Shown: positions 24,119-32,169 of the stretch, piece after piece | Position numbering within the stretch: the stretch's first letter is position 1 | How the letters are laid out: each line of letters opens with the position of its first letter | From: an uncultured Ruminococcus sp. | GTDB taxonomy: Bacteria > Bacillota > Clostridia > Oscillospirales > Ruminococcaceae | Length of the DNA stretch: 35,072 nucleotides | Assembly (NCBI GenBank): GCA_947178195.1 | Contig: CAMWXM010000002.1 | Location: 1 to 35,072 of the forward strand | Direction of reading: 5' to 3' | Position numbers and translations under genes: made by a program | Notes under the pieces: model-generated | What the model was told of the DNA's origin: nothing | What the model saw: only the letters and a program-made list of their open reading frames with translations | Database searches by the model: none

Positions 24119-24191
24119 CCTCCCTGCCATGCTTATTTCGCCTGCACATAATTTATGTGTGGACGATACTAAGTATTTTGGCATATGGAGG
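24119..24191 (-). promoter_or_regulatory. Structured 5' region able to hide the toxin Shine-Dalgarno
   Basis: In the minus-strand RNA, CCTCC (24191-24187) can pair with the SD GGAGG (24123-24119), and TGCC (24183-24180) with GGCA (24128-24125), closing a multibranch loop. Inside are two palindromes: ATACT-T-AGTAT (about 24176-24166) and CACATAA-A-TTATGTG (24159-24145). Pairings are seen directly; translational control is inferred from known type I toxins. Confidence 0.5.
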
Positions 24192-24232
24192 GAACAACCG
24201 CCTACCGTTTTATGGTATGCTCTATGCCTATT

Positions 24233-24266
24233 AAAAGTACCGTGAGTTACCGCTCCGGTACTTTTT
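24233..24266 (+). terminator. Strong bidirectional terminator upstream of the cyclophilin gene
   Basis: AAAAGTACCG (24233-24242) and CGGTACTTTT (24256-24265) form a 10-bp stem that continues with GAG/CTC. The plus side ends CTTTTTGTC and the minus side CTTTTAATAG. It isolates the toxin-like module from the cyclophilin promoter. Confidence 0.75.
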
Positions 24267-24279
24267 GTCATATAAGAAT

Positions 24280-24308
24280 TTGCATTTATCTTAAATATGT
24301 GTTATAAT
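24280..24308 (+). promoter_or_regulatory. Predicted promoter of the cyclophilin-DUF3267 operon
   Basis: TTGCAT (24280-24285), 17-nt spacer, TATAAT (24303-24308), 43 nt before the start codon. RBS GCGGAGG follows. Confidence 0.65.
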
Positions 24309-24351
24309 AAAATGTCAAATAAAAATTTCTACTTTAGCGGAGGTTTAAAAA

Positions 24352-24822
24352 ATGGTTATTATTGAAATGGAAAACGGCAAGGAAATGAAAATCGAGCTTT
24401 ATCCTGATATTGCTCCCATCTCTTGTGAAAACTTTGAAAAGCTTGTAAATCAGGGATTTTACGACGGGCTCTGCTTTCACAGGGTCATTCCCGGATTTAT
24501 GATTCAGGGCGGCTGTCCCGACGGCACAGGTATGGGTGGTCCGGGTTGGTCTATTCAAGGCGAGTTTGCTTCAAACGGCATAAAAAATGATCTGAAACAT
24601 ACCAGAGGTGTTATTTCCATGGCTCGTTCCATGATGCCCAATTCAGCAGGCTCACAGTTTTTTATAATGCACGAGGACGCTCCTCATCTTGACGGTGATT
24701 ACGCCGCATTTGGAAAAGTAGTTGAAGGAATTGAAACGGTTGACGAAATAGCCTCTGTACAGACCGATAGAAACGACAAGCCGGTTACTCCCCAGGTAAT
24801 AAAAAGAGCGTATATCAAGTAA
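24352..24822 (+). CDS. Cyclophilin-type peptidyl-prolyl cis-trans isomerase
   Basis: A cytosolic single-domain cyclophilin of 156 residues that speeds proline isomerisation in protein folding. Visible hallmarks are PISCENFEKLVNQGFYDGLC, FHRVIPGFMIQGG with the catalytic Arg, GTGMGGPGWSIQGEF, ARSMMPNSAGSQFFIM and FGKVVEGIETVDEI. No signal peptide. It has its own promoter and is followed after 13 nt by the DUF3267 gene, which shares the operon. Confidence 0.95.
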   Translation: MVIIEMENGKEMKIELYPDIAPISCENFEKLVNQGFYDGLCFHRVIPGFMIQGGCPDGTGMGGPGWSIQGEFASNGIKNDLKHTRGVISMARSMMPNSAGSQFFIMHEDAPHLDGDYAAFGKVVEGIETVDEIASVQTDRNDKPVTPQVIKRAYIK

Positions 24823-24835
24823 GGAGGACCGTTTT

Positions 24836-25420
24836 ATGAAGCTTCATTACAAAGGAACTTACGACCTGAATCCCGACTCTCTTCCTCACGGAGAGCATAA
24901 ACCAAATGCCGTACCTTTCAAGGAAGCAGAAAGTCCCAAACAGCTTGCAATAATAGCAAATATTGTGGGAGTTGTTATAATGATACTGTTGGCAATACCG
25001 GCGTTTATAAGATGCCGGGAATATATAAACCAATATAACTATTGGCAGCTGTGTGTCGGCGGTCTTGTATCGATTTTGACTTTGTTCCCTCATGAATTTC
25101 TTCATGCTGTTTGCTTTAAAGAAGATGTTTACTTATATACGAATTTTAAGCAGGGCATGCTTTTTGTTGTAGGTCCTGAGGTCATGTCAAAAAGCAGGTT
25201 TATTTTCATGTCGCTTTTGCCTAATATAGTTTTTGGATTTATTCCCTATATTATCGGAATGATATTCCCCAAGCTTCTCTTTCTGACCGCTCTTGGAATA
25301 ATCGCAACAGGTTCGGGCGCAGGAGATTATTATAACGTATTTAACGCTCTGACCCAGATGCCCAAAGGCGCTAAAACATATTTATATAAATTCAATTCGT
25401 TCTGGTTTATGCCGGAATGA
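24836..25420 (+). CDS. DUF3267 family putative membrane zinc metalloprotease
   Basis: This 194-residue membrane protein has about four hydrophobic segments (about 38-58, 71-85, 121-140, 143-160). The HExxH zinc motif HEFLH is at 86-90 at the end of the second segment, within FPHEFLHAVCF, the hallmark of DUF3267. GAGDYYNVFNALTQMPKGAK near the C terminus could supply the third metal ligand (Asp). The family resembles site-2-type intramembrane proteases in layout, but substrates are unknown. RBS AGGAGG overlaps the end of the cyclophilin gene, so the two are co-expressed. Confidence 0.8.
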   Translation: MKLHYKGTYDLNPDSLPHGEHKPNAVPFKEAESPKQLAIIANIVGVVIMILLAIPAFIRCREYINQYNYWQLCVGGLVSILTLFPHEFLHAVCFKEDVYLYTNFKQGMLFVVGPEVMSKSRFIFMSLLPNIVFGFIPYIIGMIFPKLLFLTALGIIATGSGAGDYYNVFNALTQMPKGAKTYLYKFNSFWFMPE

Positions 25421-25422
25421 AG

Positions 25423-25459
25423 AAAAGCAGTGTTCAGAAACAAGAACACTGCTTTTTTA
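25423..25459. terminator. Bidirectional terminator between DUF3267 and GIY-YIG genes
   Basis: AAAAGCAGTGTTC (25423-25435) / GAACACTGCTTTT (25444-25456), a 13-bp perfect stem with an 8-nt loop and T-runs on both strands. It serves the two convergent operons. Confidence 0.9.
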
Positions 25460-25460
25460 A

Positions 25461-25802
25461 TTAATTCAACTTAAATATTTCATTTATTTTTTCAGGAGAA
25501 ACATATTCGAACGCCTCATCTGGAATATCTATTCCAAAATCAGAAAATGAAGCATGAGGATTTTCAACAAGACGTTTTTTAGCGGCATGAGTAAGTTTTC
25601 TTTTCAGCCGTATCTCAAGCTTTCTTGCATATTCGCCCGATTTATCCTCCCAGACAGCCGCCACAGCCGTCACTCTATGCGTATGAGTATACTTTGCGCC
25701 GCCTTTCAAAATTCCCAGATGCTGCTTTAAACGGCGCTCCATATCAGCTGCGATACCGATATAGTATGAATTGTCCCTGCATTTTAAAATATATACATAC
25801 AT
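25461..25802 (-). CDS. GIY-YIG nuclease superfamily protein (YhbQ/UPF0213-like)
   Basis: A small 113-residue single-domain GIY-YIG protein. MYVYILKCRDNSYYIG carries the VYIL/YYIG version of the motif, followed by DMERRLKQHLGILKGGAKYT with the conserved Arg, and EYARKLEIRLKRKL with the conserved Glu. The C-terminal extension (LVENPHASFSDFGIDIPDEA) is unassigned. Such stand-alone proteins are presumed DNA nucleases of unclear role. The start is placed at 25802 because the family begins with this Tyr-Val-Tyr; an ATG at 25829 inside the kinase gene is possible. It follows the kinase stop by 2 nt and is probably translationally coupled. Confidence 0.85.
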   Translation of the reverse strand: MYVYILKCRDNSYYIGIAADMERRLKQHLGILKGGAKYTHTHRVTAVAAVWEDKSGEYARKLEIRLKRKLTHAAKKRLVENPHASFSDFGIDIPDEAFEYVSPEKINEIFKLN

Positions 25803-25804
25803 GC

Positions 25805-28717
25805 TTAACCAATTATCACCGCTCTCCATTTCGCAACTATCTCACAGCAACGATCTATATCGCTCTGCTCAGCATACTCCTTCAATTGTTCATAATATTC
25901 CTGATAAGCGTTGGCATATTTGTATTTTCCAAGTGATTCGACCTCTTCATCAATTTTAAGAATATCAAAATTATTCAAAGCGTCCTGCAGATTTTCAAGC
26001 ATATTCAGAACGGTCTTATCAGATATATCATTGCTTCCCGAAGAAGGCACCGAATTAATTTCTTCACGCCATTGAGCGGCTATTTCAAGGCATTTATCTA
26101 TATCGCTGTTTTCAGCAGCCTTTTTCAGATTGTTAAAAATCGGCTGATACCGTTCATCATATTCATATCCGTCCATCTCGGCTATGACATCATCTATCTG
26201 GAGAATATCATAATTTTCCAGAGCTTCATCAATCTTACTGATAAGCGACAGCATAATATTGTTATCAGCATGCTCTGTATTGGCTTCTGTTTCTTCCTCA
26301 GCAAAAATCGGAGCAAGTATTTTCTTGAATCTCATATATTCATCAAGCAAATGCTGTGTTTTCTCCCTGATAAGCTCAATGTTATTATCCTTGCCTGCCT
26401 GTTCAAGCTCTGCGGCAAGCTCGCCTACATCGTCTGCACCTATCTGCCGTGAGGTACTCTTTAAAGCGTGTACCTCAATAGTATATTCCTTCCATTCTTC
26501 CCGGCAGTAATGGGACTGAATAGAACCTGCTTTTTTATCTATAGAGCTGTAATACTCCTTCAGAACCGAAAGATATAATTTTTCACTTCCAAGCATTGAA
26601 ATTGCATTTTCAACATTAAGCTCGGGAATATCAACAAGCTTTCTTTCGCTGCTTTCTTCATTCCCTTCCACTTTATTTGCAGGAAGTATCTTATCCTGTG
26701 GCAGCCATTTTCTTAGCTTTGATATAATATCCTTTACTTCGATAGGCTTTGCTACAAAATCGTTCATGCCTTCCTTGATAAACATTTCCCTTGCACCGCC
26801 TACTGCATTGGCCGTAAGTGCGATTATCGGAGTATCGCTGTAGCTTGGAAGCATACGGCGGATAATATGAGTTGCCTCAATACCGTCCACCTCAGGCATC
26901 ATATGATCCATAAAGATAAGGTCATATTTTGTTCTGCTTGCAAGCTCAATTGCAACCGACGCACTTTCAGCAGTATCTACTATCATATTAATAGGCTCAA
27001 TAAGACCCTTTGCTACAGTAAGATTGGTTGAATTATCGTCAACAATAAGTATACGGGCGTCAGGAGCAACAAATGTAAAGCTGTCAATTTCCTTATTCTC
27101 AGCTATAACATAATTGCTTATACCCATTGCGTTATAGAGCGTAAGTGAATAAACGGGCTTATGTATGATCTTTACGTTGGGACTTTCAATATCGTTGGGA
27201 GCGTCATAATTGGCTATAACGATAATGCACTGGGTATTTGGAGCTTTCTTCAGACGCTCTTCCATTTCATGGGAGTAGAAATCCCTTTCCATAATAATAT
27301 ATTCAAAGTCATCAATTTCCGAAAGAGCAACATCGTCCAGCATAACAGGCTCTGCGCCGATACGGTTAAGGTCTCTTATAAGCTGTTTTCTTACATATTC
27401 GTTGCTAATGATTATACCAGTTTTAGAATTTTTATTCAGCATAGGGATAGCAGGAGTATCGTCAATAATTCTCTGCGGAAGTTCAAAGAAGAAATTACTA
27501 CCCTTGCCGTATTCACTTTCCACGGAAATTTTTCCGTCCATAAGCGACAGAAGCTGCTTGCTTATGGCAAGACCTAATCCTGTCCCCTCAATATTTCTGT
27601 TTCGCTTGCTGTCCACCTGCTGGAAGGAATTAAACAGCTTCTGGAAATTTTCCTCTTTAATACCCATGCCGGTATCAGACACCGATACTTTAAGATTGAC
27701 CATGCCTTCTTCAGCTTGAACGCATTCAAATTTCAGATGCACTTCGCCCTGCTTTGTAAATTTAATAGCGTTTGTAACAAGATTTAAAAGTATCTGATGT
27801 ATTCTTACGTTATCGCCGAAAATCAATTGCGGCATATCGGGAGAAACATCAATAGTAAATTCAATATTCTTATTTCCTATTCGGCTGTTTGCTATGCTTG
27901 CAAGGTCGTTTATAAGCGAAAGAGGTTCATAAGCTACGTTAATAATATCCATTTTACCGGATTCGATTTTTGAAAAGTCAAGGATATCGTTAATAATTAC
28001 AAGCAGATTTTTAGCCGATGACTTAATCTGATGAACATAATTTTTTGCGTTAGGCGGCATCTCTTCTCTGAGTGCCAAATCGACCATACCTATAACGGCG
28101 TTCATAGGAGTACGAATCTCATGACTCATATTGGCAAGAAAATCGCTTTTCATATGAGAAGCTTTTTCAATTTCAAGATTACTTCTATAAAGCTCCAGGC
28201 TCTGATATGCCATATAAGAAAAGGCATTTGCGATAGCGGCAAGAGATTCTGCTGATTTTCTTATCTGCTCACTGTCGAGTATTTTAACCTTTGATGCAGC
28301 TATTTTATATTCTACAGGATTGATACCCAGTTCAATAGCCGTTTTTTCTATCTGATTCATATTGGGCGGAGTAGGAAGAACCTGACCGCCTATAAAGCTG
28401 CCTATCATTTTATCCTTGAAAAGAATAGGGGCGGCAAAGTCAACAAGTCCTGCATGGCAATAATATGTACATGCCCTTCCTGAGTTCATCGTAAGCTCAG
28501 CGCCCATTTTATCGCATCTCATACAACGGCTGTTTCCAAGAGGGGTCTGTCTGGTATATTTCATGCAGAATTCGCTGAAATTTGAAGGCTCTGTTATTGG
28601 TACTCCGTATGCATCGGTGGTAACAGCTGCCATTCCTGTCATTTCAGAAAATGCATTTTGCAGCTGCTGTAGTATATCGACGCTTATGACATCAGTAAGA
28701 TAGAGTTCTTCGTCCAT
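25805..28717 (-). CDS. Hybrid sensor histidine kinase with PocR sensory domain, two receiver-like domains, HPt and C-terminal repeats
   Basis: The 970-residue protein has no signal peptide or membrane helix and is cytosolic. The order is a PocR ligand domain (about 10-170; cysteines in SRCMRCDKMG and GRACTYYCHAG), a short coil, and HisKA with phospho-accepting His199 in SHEIRTPMNA. Then come an HATPase (NLVTNAIKF near 310, SDTGMG, GTGLGL), a degenerate receiver (about 425-525, no acidic pocket), a true receiver with Asp604 in FMDHMMP, an HPt with His750 in VHALKSTSRQ and two tandem ~70-residue helical repeats (about 820-970). It is downstream of a response regulator gene by 44 nt, and both likely form one phosphorelay. 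The signal is unknown; PocR-type domains bind small organic ligands. Confidence 0.92.
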   Translation of the reverse strand: MDEELYLTDVISVDILQQLQNAFSEMTGMAAVTTDAYGVPITEPSNFSEFCMKYTRQTPLGNSRCMRCDKMGAELTMNSGRACTYYCHAGLVDFAAPILFKDKMIGSFIGGQVLPTPPNMNQIEKTAIELGINPVEYKIAASKVKILDSEQIRKSAESLAAIANAFSYMAYQSLELYRSNLEIEKASHMKSDFLANMSHEIRTPMNAVIGMVDLALREEMPPNAKNYVHQIKSSAKNLLVIINDILDFSKIESGKMDIINVAYEPLSLINDLASIANSRIGNKNIEFTIDVSPDMPQLIFGDNVRIHQILLNLVTNAIKFTKQGEVHLKFECVQAEEGMVNLKVSVSDTGMGIKEENFQKLFNSFQQVDSKRNRNIEGTGLGLAISKQLLSLMDGKISVESEYGKGSNFFFELPQRIIDDTPAIPMLNKNSKTGIIISNEYVRKQLIRDLNRIGAEPVMLDDVALSEIDDFEYIIMERDFYSHEMEERLKKAPNTQCIIVIANYDAPNDIESPNVKIIHKPVYSLTLYNAMGISNYVIAENKEIDSFTFVAPDARILIVDDNSTNLTVAKGLIEPINMIVDTAESASVAIELASRTKYDLIFMDHMMPEVDGIEATHIIRRMLPSYSDTPIIALTANAVGGAREMFIKEGMNDFVAKPIEVKDIISKLRKWLPQDKILPANKVEGNEESSERKLVDIPELNVENAISMLGSEKLYLSVLKEYYSSIDKKAGSIQSHYCREEWKEYTIEVHALKSTSRQIGADDVGELAAELEQAGKDNNIELIREKTQHLLDEYMRFKKILAPIFAEEETEANTEHADNNIMLSLISKIDEALENYDILQIDDVIAEMDGYEYDERYQPIFNNLKKAAENSDIDKCLEIAAQWREEINSVPSSGSNDISDKTVLNMLENLQDALNNFDILKIDEEVESLGKYKYANAYQEYYEQLKEYAEQSDIDRCCEIVAKWRAVIIG

Positions 28718-28761
28718 AATGATTATGCTTCCTTTTTATAATTTTTTTGATTATTATAATT

Positions 28762-29595
28762 TTAGTCAATAAGGTTGCTTATAGTGGCAAGAAACGCTTC
28801 CATATTAACCGGTTTAAGTAAGTATGCGTCAGGTTTAAGGGAAAGTATTTCCATAATTTTTTCTCTGTCTGCGATACCAGTCAGGAAACAGATCGGAATT
28901 TTATTTGCGCTGTCTATAGTTCTGATATTTCTCAGAACATCAGCTCCTGTTTTGACAGGCATTTCATAGTCAAGTACGATAAGATCGACCTTACGGCTCT
29001 GCAAGAACTTTTCAACTAAAACACCGTTGACCATAGTCGTAACCTCATAGTTTTCCTCCAGAGCGGCTTTGAGCATTTTAAGTATAGACCTGTCATCGTC
29101 CACAACAAGAATATGCTTTTTGGCATTTGAACTCTCAGAGGCAGCAATAGCATTTTTTTCACTTGAACCATCTTCGGGAATAAAGTCAATAGTTTTTGCT
29201 TTTTCTTCAGCGGCACGCTTCTTTTCCTCATCGCTGAAATATTTAACTATTCTCAATGAAAGGTTATCGGCTGAAACAGGACGTTTAAGCATAAGATTTA
29301 CAAGTTTCGGATTATTTCTCTGTATTTCAGCACACACGTCCACCGGTGCGCACATAAAAAGCGGACAGCCATTATAATTAACATAATTTTTAAGCTTGTT
29401 AATCATAGAAATTATGTCGTCATTTGCCGTTTCAGGAAAAATCAGGTATGCTTCCGGTTCAAATAAATCAAAATGCTTTTCCACGTCGTGCCAGCAGTCG
29501 GTACAGCCAAGAGTTTTGAAATATCTGTCTGAATGCTGAATAAAATCCTTTACAATAGCCATATTTGTACCTGTTACCAGTATTTTTTTCTTCAT
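28762..29595 (-). CDS. Response regulator with degenerate and intact receiver domains, no output domain
   Basis: The 277-residue protein starts with a receiver-like fold (about 1-120) that has lost the phospho-acceptor (EAYLIFPE at that place) but keeps a Lys-Arg-Pro near the end. A charged linker follows, then a full receiver (about 161-277): HILVVDDDRSILKMLKAA, phospho-acceptor Asp209 in LDYEMP, CFLTG and LLKPVN. There is no DNA-binding or enzymatic output, so it probably acts by protein contact or as a phosphate sink for the kinase encoded next. RBS AAAGGA precedes the ATG, with a strong promoter upstream. Confidence 0.88.
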   Translation of the reverse strand: MKKKILVTGTNMAIVKDFIQHSDRYFKTLGCTDCWHDVEKHFDLFEPEAYLIFPETANDDIISMINKLKNYVNYNGCPLFMCAPVDVCAEIQRNNPKLVNLMLKRPVSADNLSLRIVKYFSDEEKKRAAEEKAKTIDFIPEDGSSEKNAIAASESSNAKKHILVVDDDRSILKMLKAALEENYEVTTMVNGVLVEKFLQSRKVDLIVLDYEMPVKTGADVLRNIRTIDSANKIPICFLTGIADREKIMEILSLKPDAYLLKPVNMEAFLATISNLID

Positions 29596-29637
29596 AAGTA
29601 TTATCCTTTCAAAAAATAAAATTTCTGAGTTAGTAAC

Positions 29638-29666
29638 ATTTTAACATATTTTTATTGTTTTGTCAA
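29638..29666 (-). promoter_or_regulatory. Strong promoter of the response regulator-kinase operon
   Basis: Minus strand TTGACA (29666-29661), 17-nt spacer, TAAAAT (29643-29638), 42 nt before the response regulator start. Confidence 0.75.
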
Positions 29667-29691
29667 TACGATTTTGTTTTATTTTAAAAAT

Positions 29692-29723
29692 GCCGCATAA
29701 GGATTTACGAATCCTTATGCGGC
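29692..29723 (-). terminator. Terminator after the ABC transporter operon
   Basis: GCCGCATAAGGATT (29692-29705), TACG loop, AATCCTTATGCGGC (29710-29723), a 14-bp perfect stem. On the minus strand it is followed by ATTTTTAAAAT. It lies 8 nt after the permease stop and just before the next promoter. Confidence 0.9.
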
Positions 29724-29731
29724 GTCATATC

Positions 29732-31339
29732 TTAAAGAAAACTAAATATCTGAGTACCTTTTTTTCTTATCCATATATACATAACAACGGATATTGCTGC
29801 AATAAGTGCAACGCTTAACATCAGATATATTTCAGCAGAAATTATCTTATTGACCAAAAAATACAAACCGGAAAGAAGAATAACAGTCACCCAGCTTGCG
29901 AATAAAGCTATAAGAACGCTTACCCCTTGTTTAACGGCAACCGCTTCGTTTGTCCATTTCAAATCAGGCATTTTCAGATTTAATATCATTCCGAAAACGG
30001 CCTCAAAAAATGAAAATACTACACCGACAACCAAAAGCATTATTTTTGAAACAAGAGCTATATCCACAAGGCAATCTGCTACAACCGATATTATAAGCGC
30101 AGGTACTGCCGTCATTATCATATGCAGCAAAATTTTAGATTTAAGTACCTTCCATGCCGGAACAGGACAGGACTGAACTATCCATATATTTTTTCCTTCA
30201 AGAGAAATTGAAGGAGCCGTAAGGTAATTTGAGCTTACTATAAATGCAAGAGCTGCGCATAATATAAGTCCCATATATTCTTTTCCGATAACGTCGGTCA
30301 TTTGTGCGATAACATCACGCTTTATAATTAGAAAAACAGTCGCTATTATCATGAGCATTGTTCCCATACTGCAATTTAAAATATATACGGGACTGCTTTT
30401 AAATCTTAAAAGCTCACGTTTTAACAACGTGCCGTCAACTGAAGATGAATTAAGCTCTTTTTTGGTGAATTTTTTTAGTGTCGAGCCTTTGTTTGCCGTT
30501 GTAAGCGATAAGAATGTTTTTGAAAGTATAGCATGGATTATTGAAAATACCAAAATTGTAATTCCTATGCTTATAAGGAATGAACTGATTTTACCTACGC
30601 TGCCCCAGCCATATTCAAAAATCGGATAAAAAGCATATTTTGCGATTTTAGTAATACCTTCCTGATTTTCAGCAATACTGCTTATCATACCCGGAATCAC
30701 TTCATTTGCCGCAGAAATCATATAAAAGTATAAGCTGATAAATGCAACAGATACCAAAATTATAACAACTGTTTTAGCGTTTTTAGGCAGCTTTGACGCA
30801 ACAAGAGCAATGATCCAGCCAAGAATACATGAAATCGACAGCGACATTAGCGGCATGATAAATAAATTAATTACTGCAAAAATTATATTTAAAGCACTGA
30901 AATCACGGTTTACAATATATACCGCATAACAGGGAATAAAAACAAGGCTTTCAAAAAACAATGTCATTATATAACAGCCTGATATTCTTGCAGTTAAAAT
31001 TTTTGACGGAGGTATCGGCAATGATATTAACTGTTCATTATCCTTTGCCACATATATGGAGGCATATGTAGTAAATATACTGCCGATCACGCCAAATCCT
31101 GTAGCAGTAAGCCCTGCAAATATAAAGTAAATCTCGCCAATACCGGTGTCAAAATACAAATTGCACATATGGTCAAACAGCATATAAAACATTCCGCCGA
31201 ACACGCCCACAGCATAGATAAGCAAAAATATGTAAATCAATATTGAAGCTTTGCTTCGTGTTTTTCCACTTTTTTTACTTCGAAAAATAAATGACGTCAT
31301 TTCCCGCAATTGCTTTATTATTAAAGTTTTAAGCATCAT
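29732..31339 (-). CDS. ABC transporter permease (ABC-2/exporter type)
   Basis: A 535-residue polytopic membrane protein with at least ten hydrophobic segments, starting with an amphipathic basic N terminus (KTLIIKQLREMTSFIFRSKK) as in large ABC-2-type permeases. EQLISLPIPPSKILTARISG and GKNIWIVQSCPVPAWKVLKS are characteristic for exporters of this type, each preceding a membrane bundle, which suggests two fused half-permeases. The start overlaps the ATPase gene stop (ATGATG), with SD GGAGGAAG inside that gene, so they are coupled. Substrate unknown; drug, peptide or lipid export are all possible. Confidence 0.85.
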   Translation of the reverse strand: MMLKTLIIKQLREMTSFIFRSKKSGKTRSKASILIYIFLLIYAVGVFGGMFYMLFDHMCNLYFDTGIGEIYFIFAGLTATGFGVIGSIFTTYASIYVAKDNEQLISLPIPPSKILTARISGCYIMTLFFESLVFIPCYAVYIVNRDFSALNIIFAVINLFIMPLMSLSISCILGWIIALVASKLPKNAKTVVIILVSVAFISLYFYMISAANEVIPGMISSIAENQEGITKIAKYAFYPIFEYGWGSVGKISSFLISIGITILVFSIIHAILSKTFLSLTTANKGSTLKKFTKKELNSSSVDGTLLKRELLRFKSSPVYILNCSMGTMLMIIATVFLIIKRDVIAQMTDVIGKEYMGLILCAALAFIVSSNYLTAPSISLEGKNIWIVQSCPVPAWKVLKSKILLHMIMTAVPALIISVVADCLVDIALVSKIMLLVVGVVFSFFEAVFGMILNLKMPDLKWTNEAVAVKQGVSVLIALFASWVTVILLSGLYFLVNKIISAEIYLMLSVALIAAISVVMYIWIRKKGTQIFSFL

Positions 31340-32043
31340 TCTTCCTCCAATTCAAGAAATACAGCTTCAAGAGAAGTATCGCCCTTGACCTCTTCCATTT
31401 TTCCGGCTTTGACAAGCTTACCATCCTTAATAATTGCAATTTTATCGCAAAGCTTTTCCGCAACCTCAAGCACATGAGTTGAAAAGAAAATCGCTCCGCC
31501 ATCGTCACAAATTTTTCTCATTATTTCTTTTACAATATGAGCGGCTTTCGGGTCAAGTCCAACAAAAGGCTCATCCATAATAATAAGTTTAGGTTCATGG
31601 ATAAGAGCGGAAATAATTGCCAGCTTCTGCTTCATTCCGTGGGAATATTCGCTGATATACTGGGAAAGGTTTGCCGTAAGCTCAAATGTATCCGAATATT
31701 TATAAATACTTTCTTCACGCTTTTGTTTATCTATGCCAAAAATATCCGCAATAAAATTCAGATATTGTATACCTGTCATATATTCGTATAAATCAGGATT
31801 ATCAGGTATATATGCAATTACTTTTTTGCATTCAAGTGGCTTTTCCTTAAGCGACATACCGTCAACATAAATTTCACCATCATCAAATTTTAATATACCG
31901 CAGCAGGATTTTATGGTAGTAGTTTTGCCTGCCCCATTATGACCGATAAATCCGTAAATTTCTCCTGGACAAATATGTAGCGACAAATCGTCAACTGCTT
32001 TTTTCTCCCCGTATTGTTTTGTCAAATGTTGTACTTTTAGCAT
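31336..32043 (-). CDS. ABC transporter ATP-binding protein
   Basis: The ATPase partner of the permease encoded next, 235 residues. Walker A GHNGAGKTT is at 34-42, the signature SHGMKQ (degenerate form of LSGGQ) at 134-139, Walker B LIIMDEP with Asp157 and Glu158, D-loop VGLDP, and the switch His in FFSTHVLEVAE. This is the CcmA/NatA-like subfamily that pairs with ABC-2 permeases. RBS AGGAGG precedes the ATG at 32043 and a near-consensus promoter lies about 70 nt upstream. No regulator gene adjoins the pair. Confidence 0.94.
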   Translation of the reverse strand: MLKVQHLTKQYGEKKAVDDLSLHICPGEIYGFIGHNGAGKTTTIKSCCGILKFDDGEIYVDGMSLKEKPLECKKVIAYIPDNPDLYEYMTGIQYLNFIADIFGIDKQKREESIYKYSDTFELTANLSQYISEYSHGMKQKLAIISALIHEPKLIIMDEPFVGLDPKAAHIVKEIMRKICDDGGAIFFSTHVLEVAEKLCDKIAIIKDGKLVKAGKMEEVKGDTSLEAVFLELEEE

Positions 32044-32114
32044 TTTAGCCTCCTAAGCGTCACGACAACACAGCATAAGAATATGCACTATTGCCGAATT
32101 TTTCTACAATATCC

Positions 32115-32143
32115 ATTATACAACATTTTCAAAATTTTGTAAA
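32115..32143 (-). promoter_or_regulatory. Promoter of the ABC transporter operon
   Basis: Minus strand TTTACA (32143-32138), 17-nt spacer, TATAAT (32120-32115), 71 nt before the ATPase start. Confidence 0.75.
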
Positions 32144-32164
32144 GAAAAAACACCTTAAAAGGCG
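32144..32164 (-). terminator. Terminator at the end of the pilus operon
   Basis: Minus strand ACGCCT / AGGTGT (6 bp with one G-U pair, 4-nt loop) followed by TTTTTTC. It starts 5 nt after the second sortase stop and abuts the next promoter. Confidence 0.65.
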
Positions 32165-32169
32165 TTCTT

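Noticed and set aside
24030..24245. 71-codon plus-strand ORF across the toxin-like module
   Set aside because: It has no RBS, crosses the terminator and palindromes, and its composition (Cys/His/Pro/Trp-rich end) is not protein-like; the minus-strand 22-codon ORF has the strong SD.
24291..24318. TTGACA on the minus strand (24318-24313) as promoter for the toxin-like mRNA
   Set aside because: No acceptable -10 at 16-18 nt, and the RNA would have to pass the strong hairpin at 24233-24265; left as unresolved rather than called.
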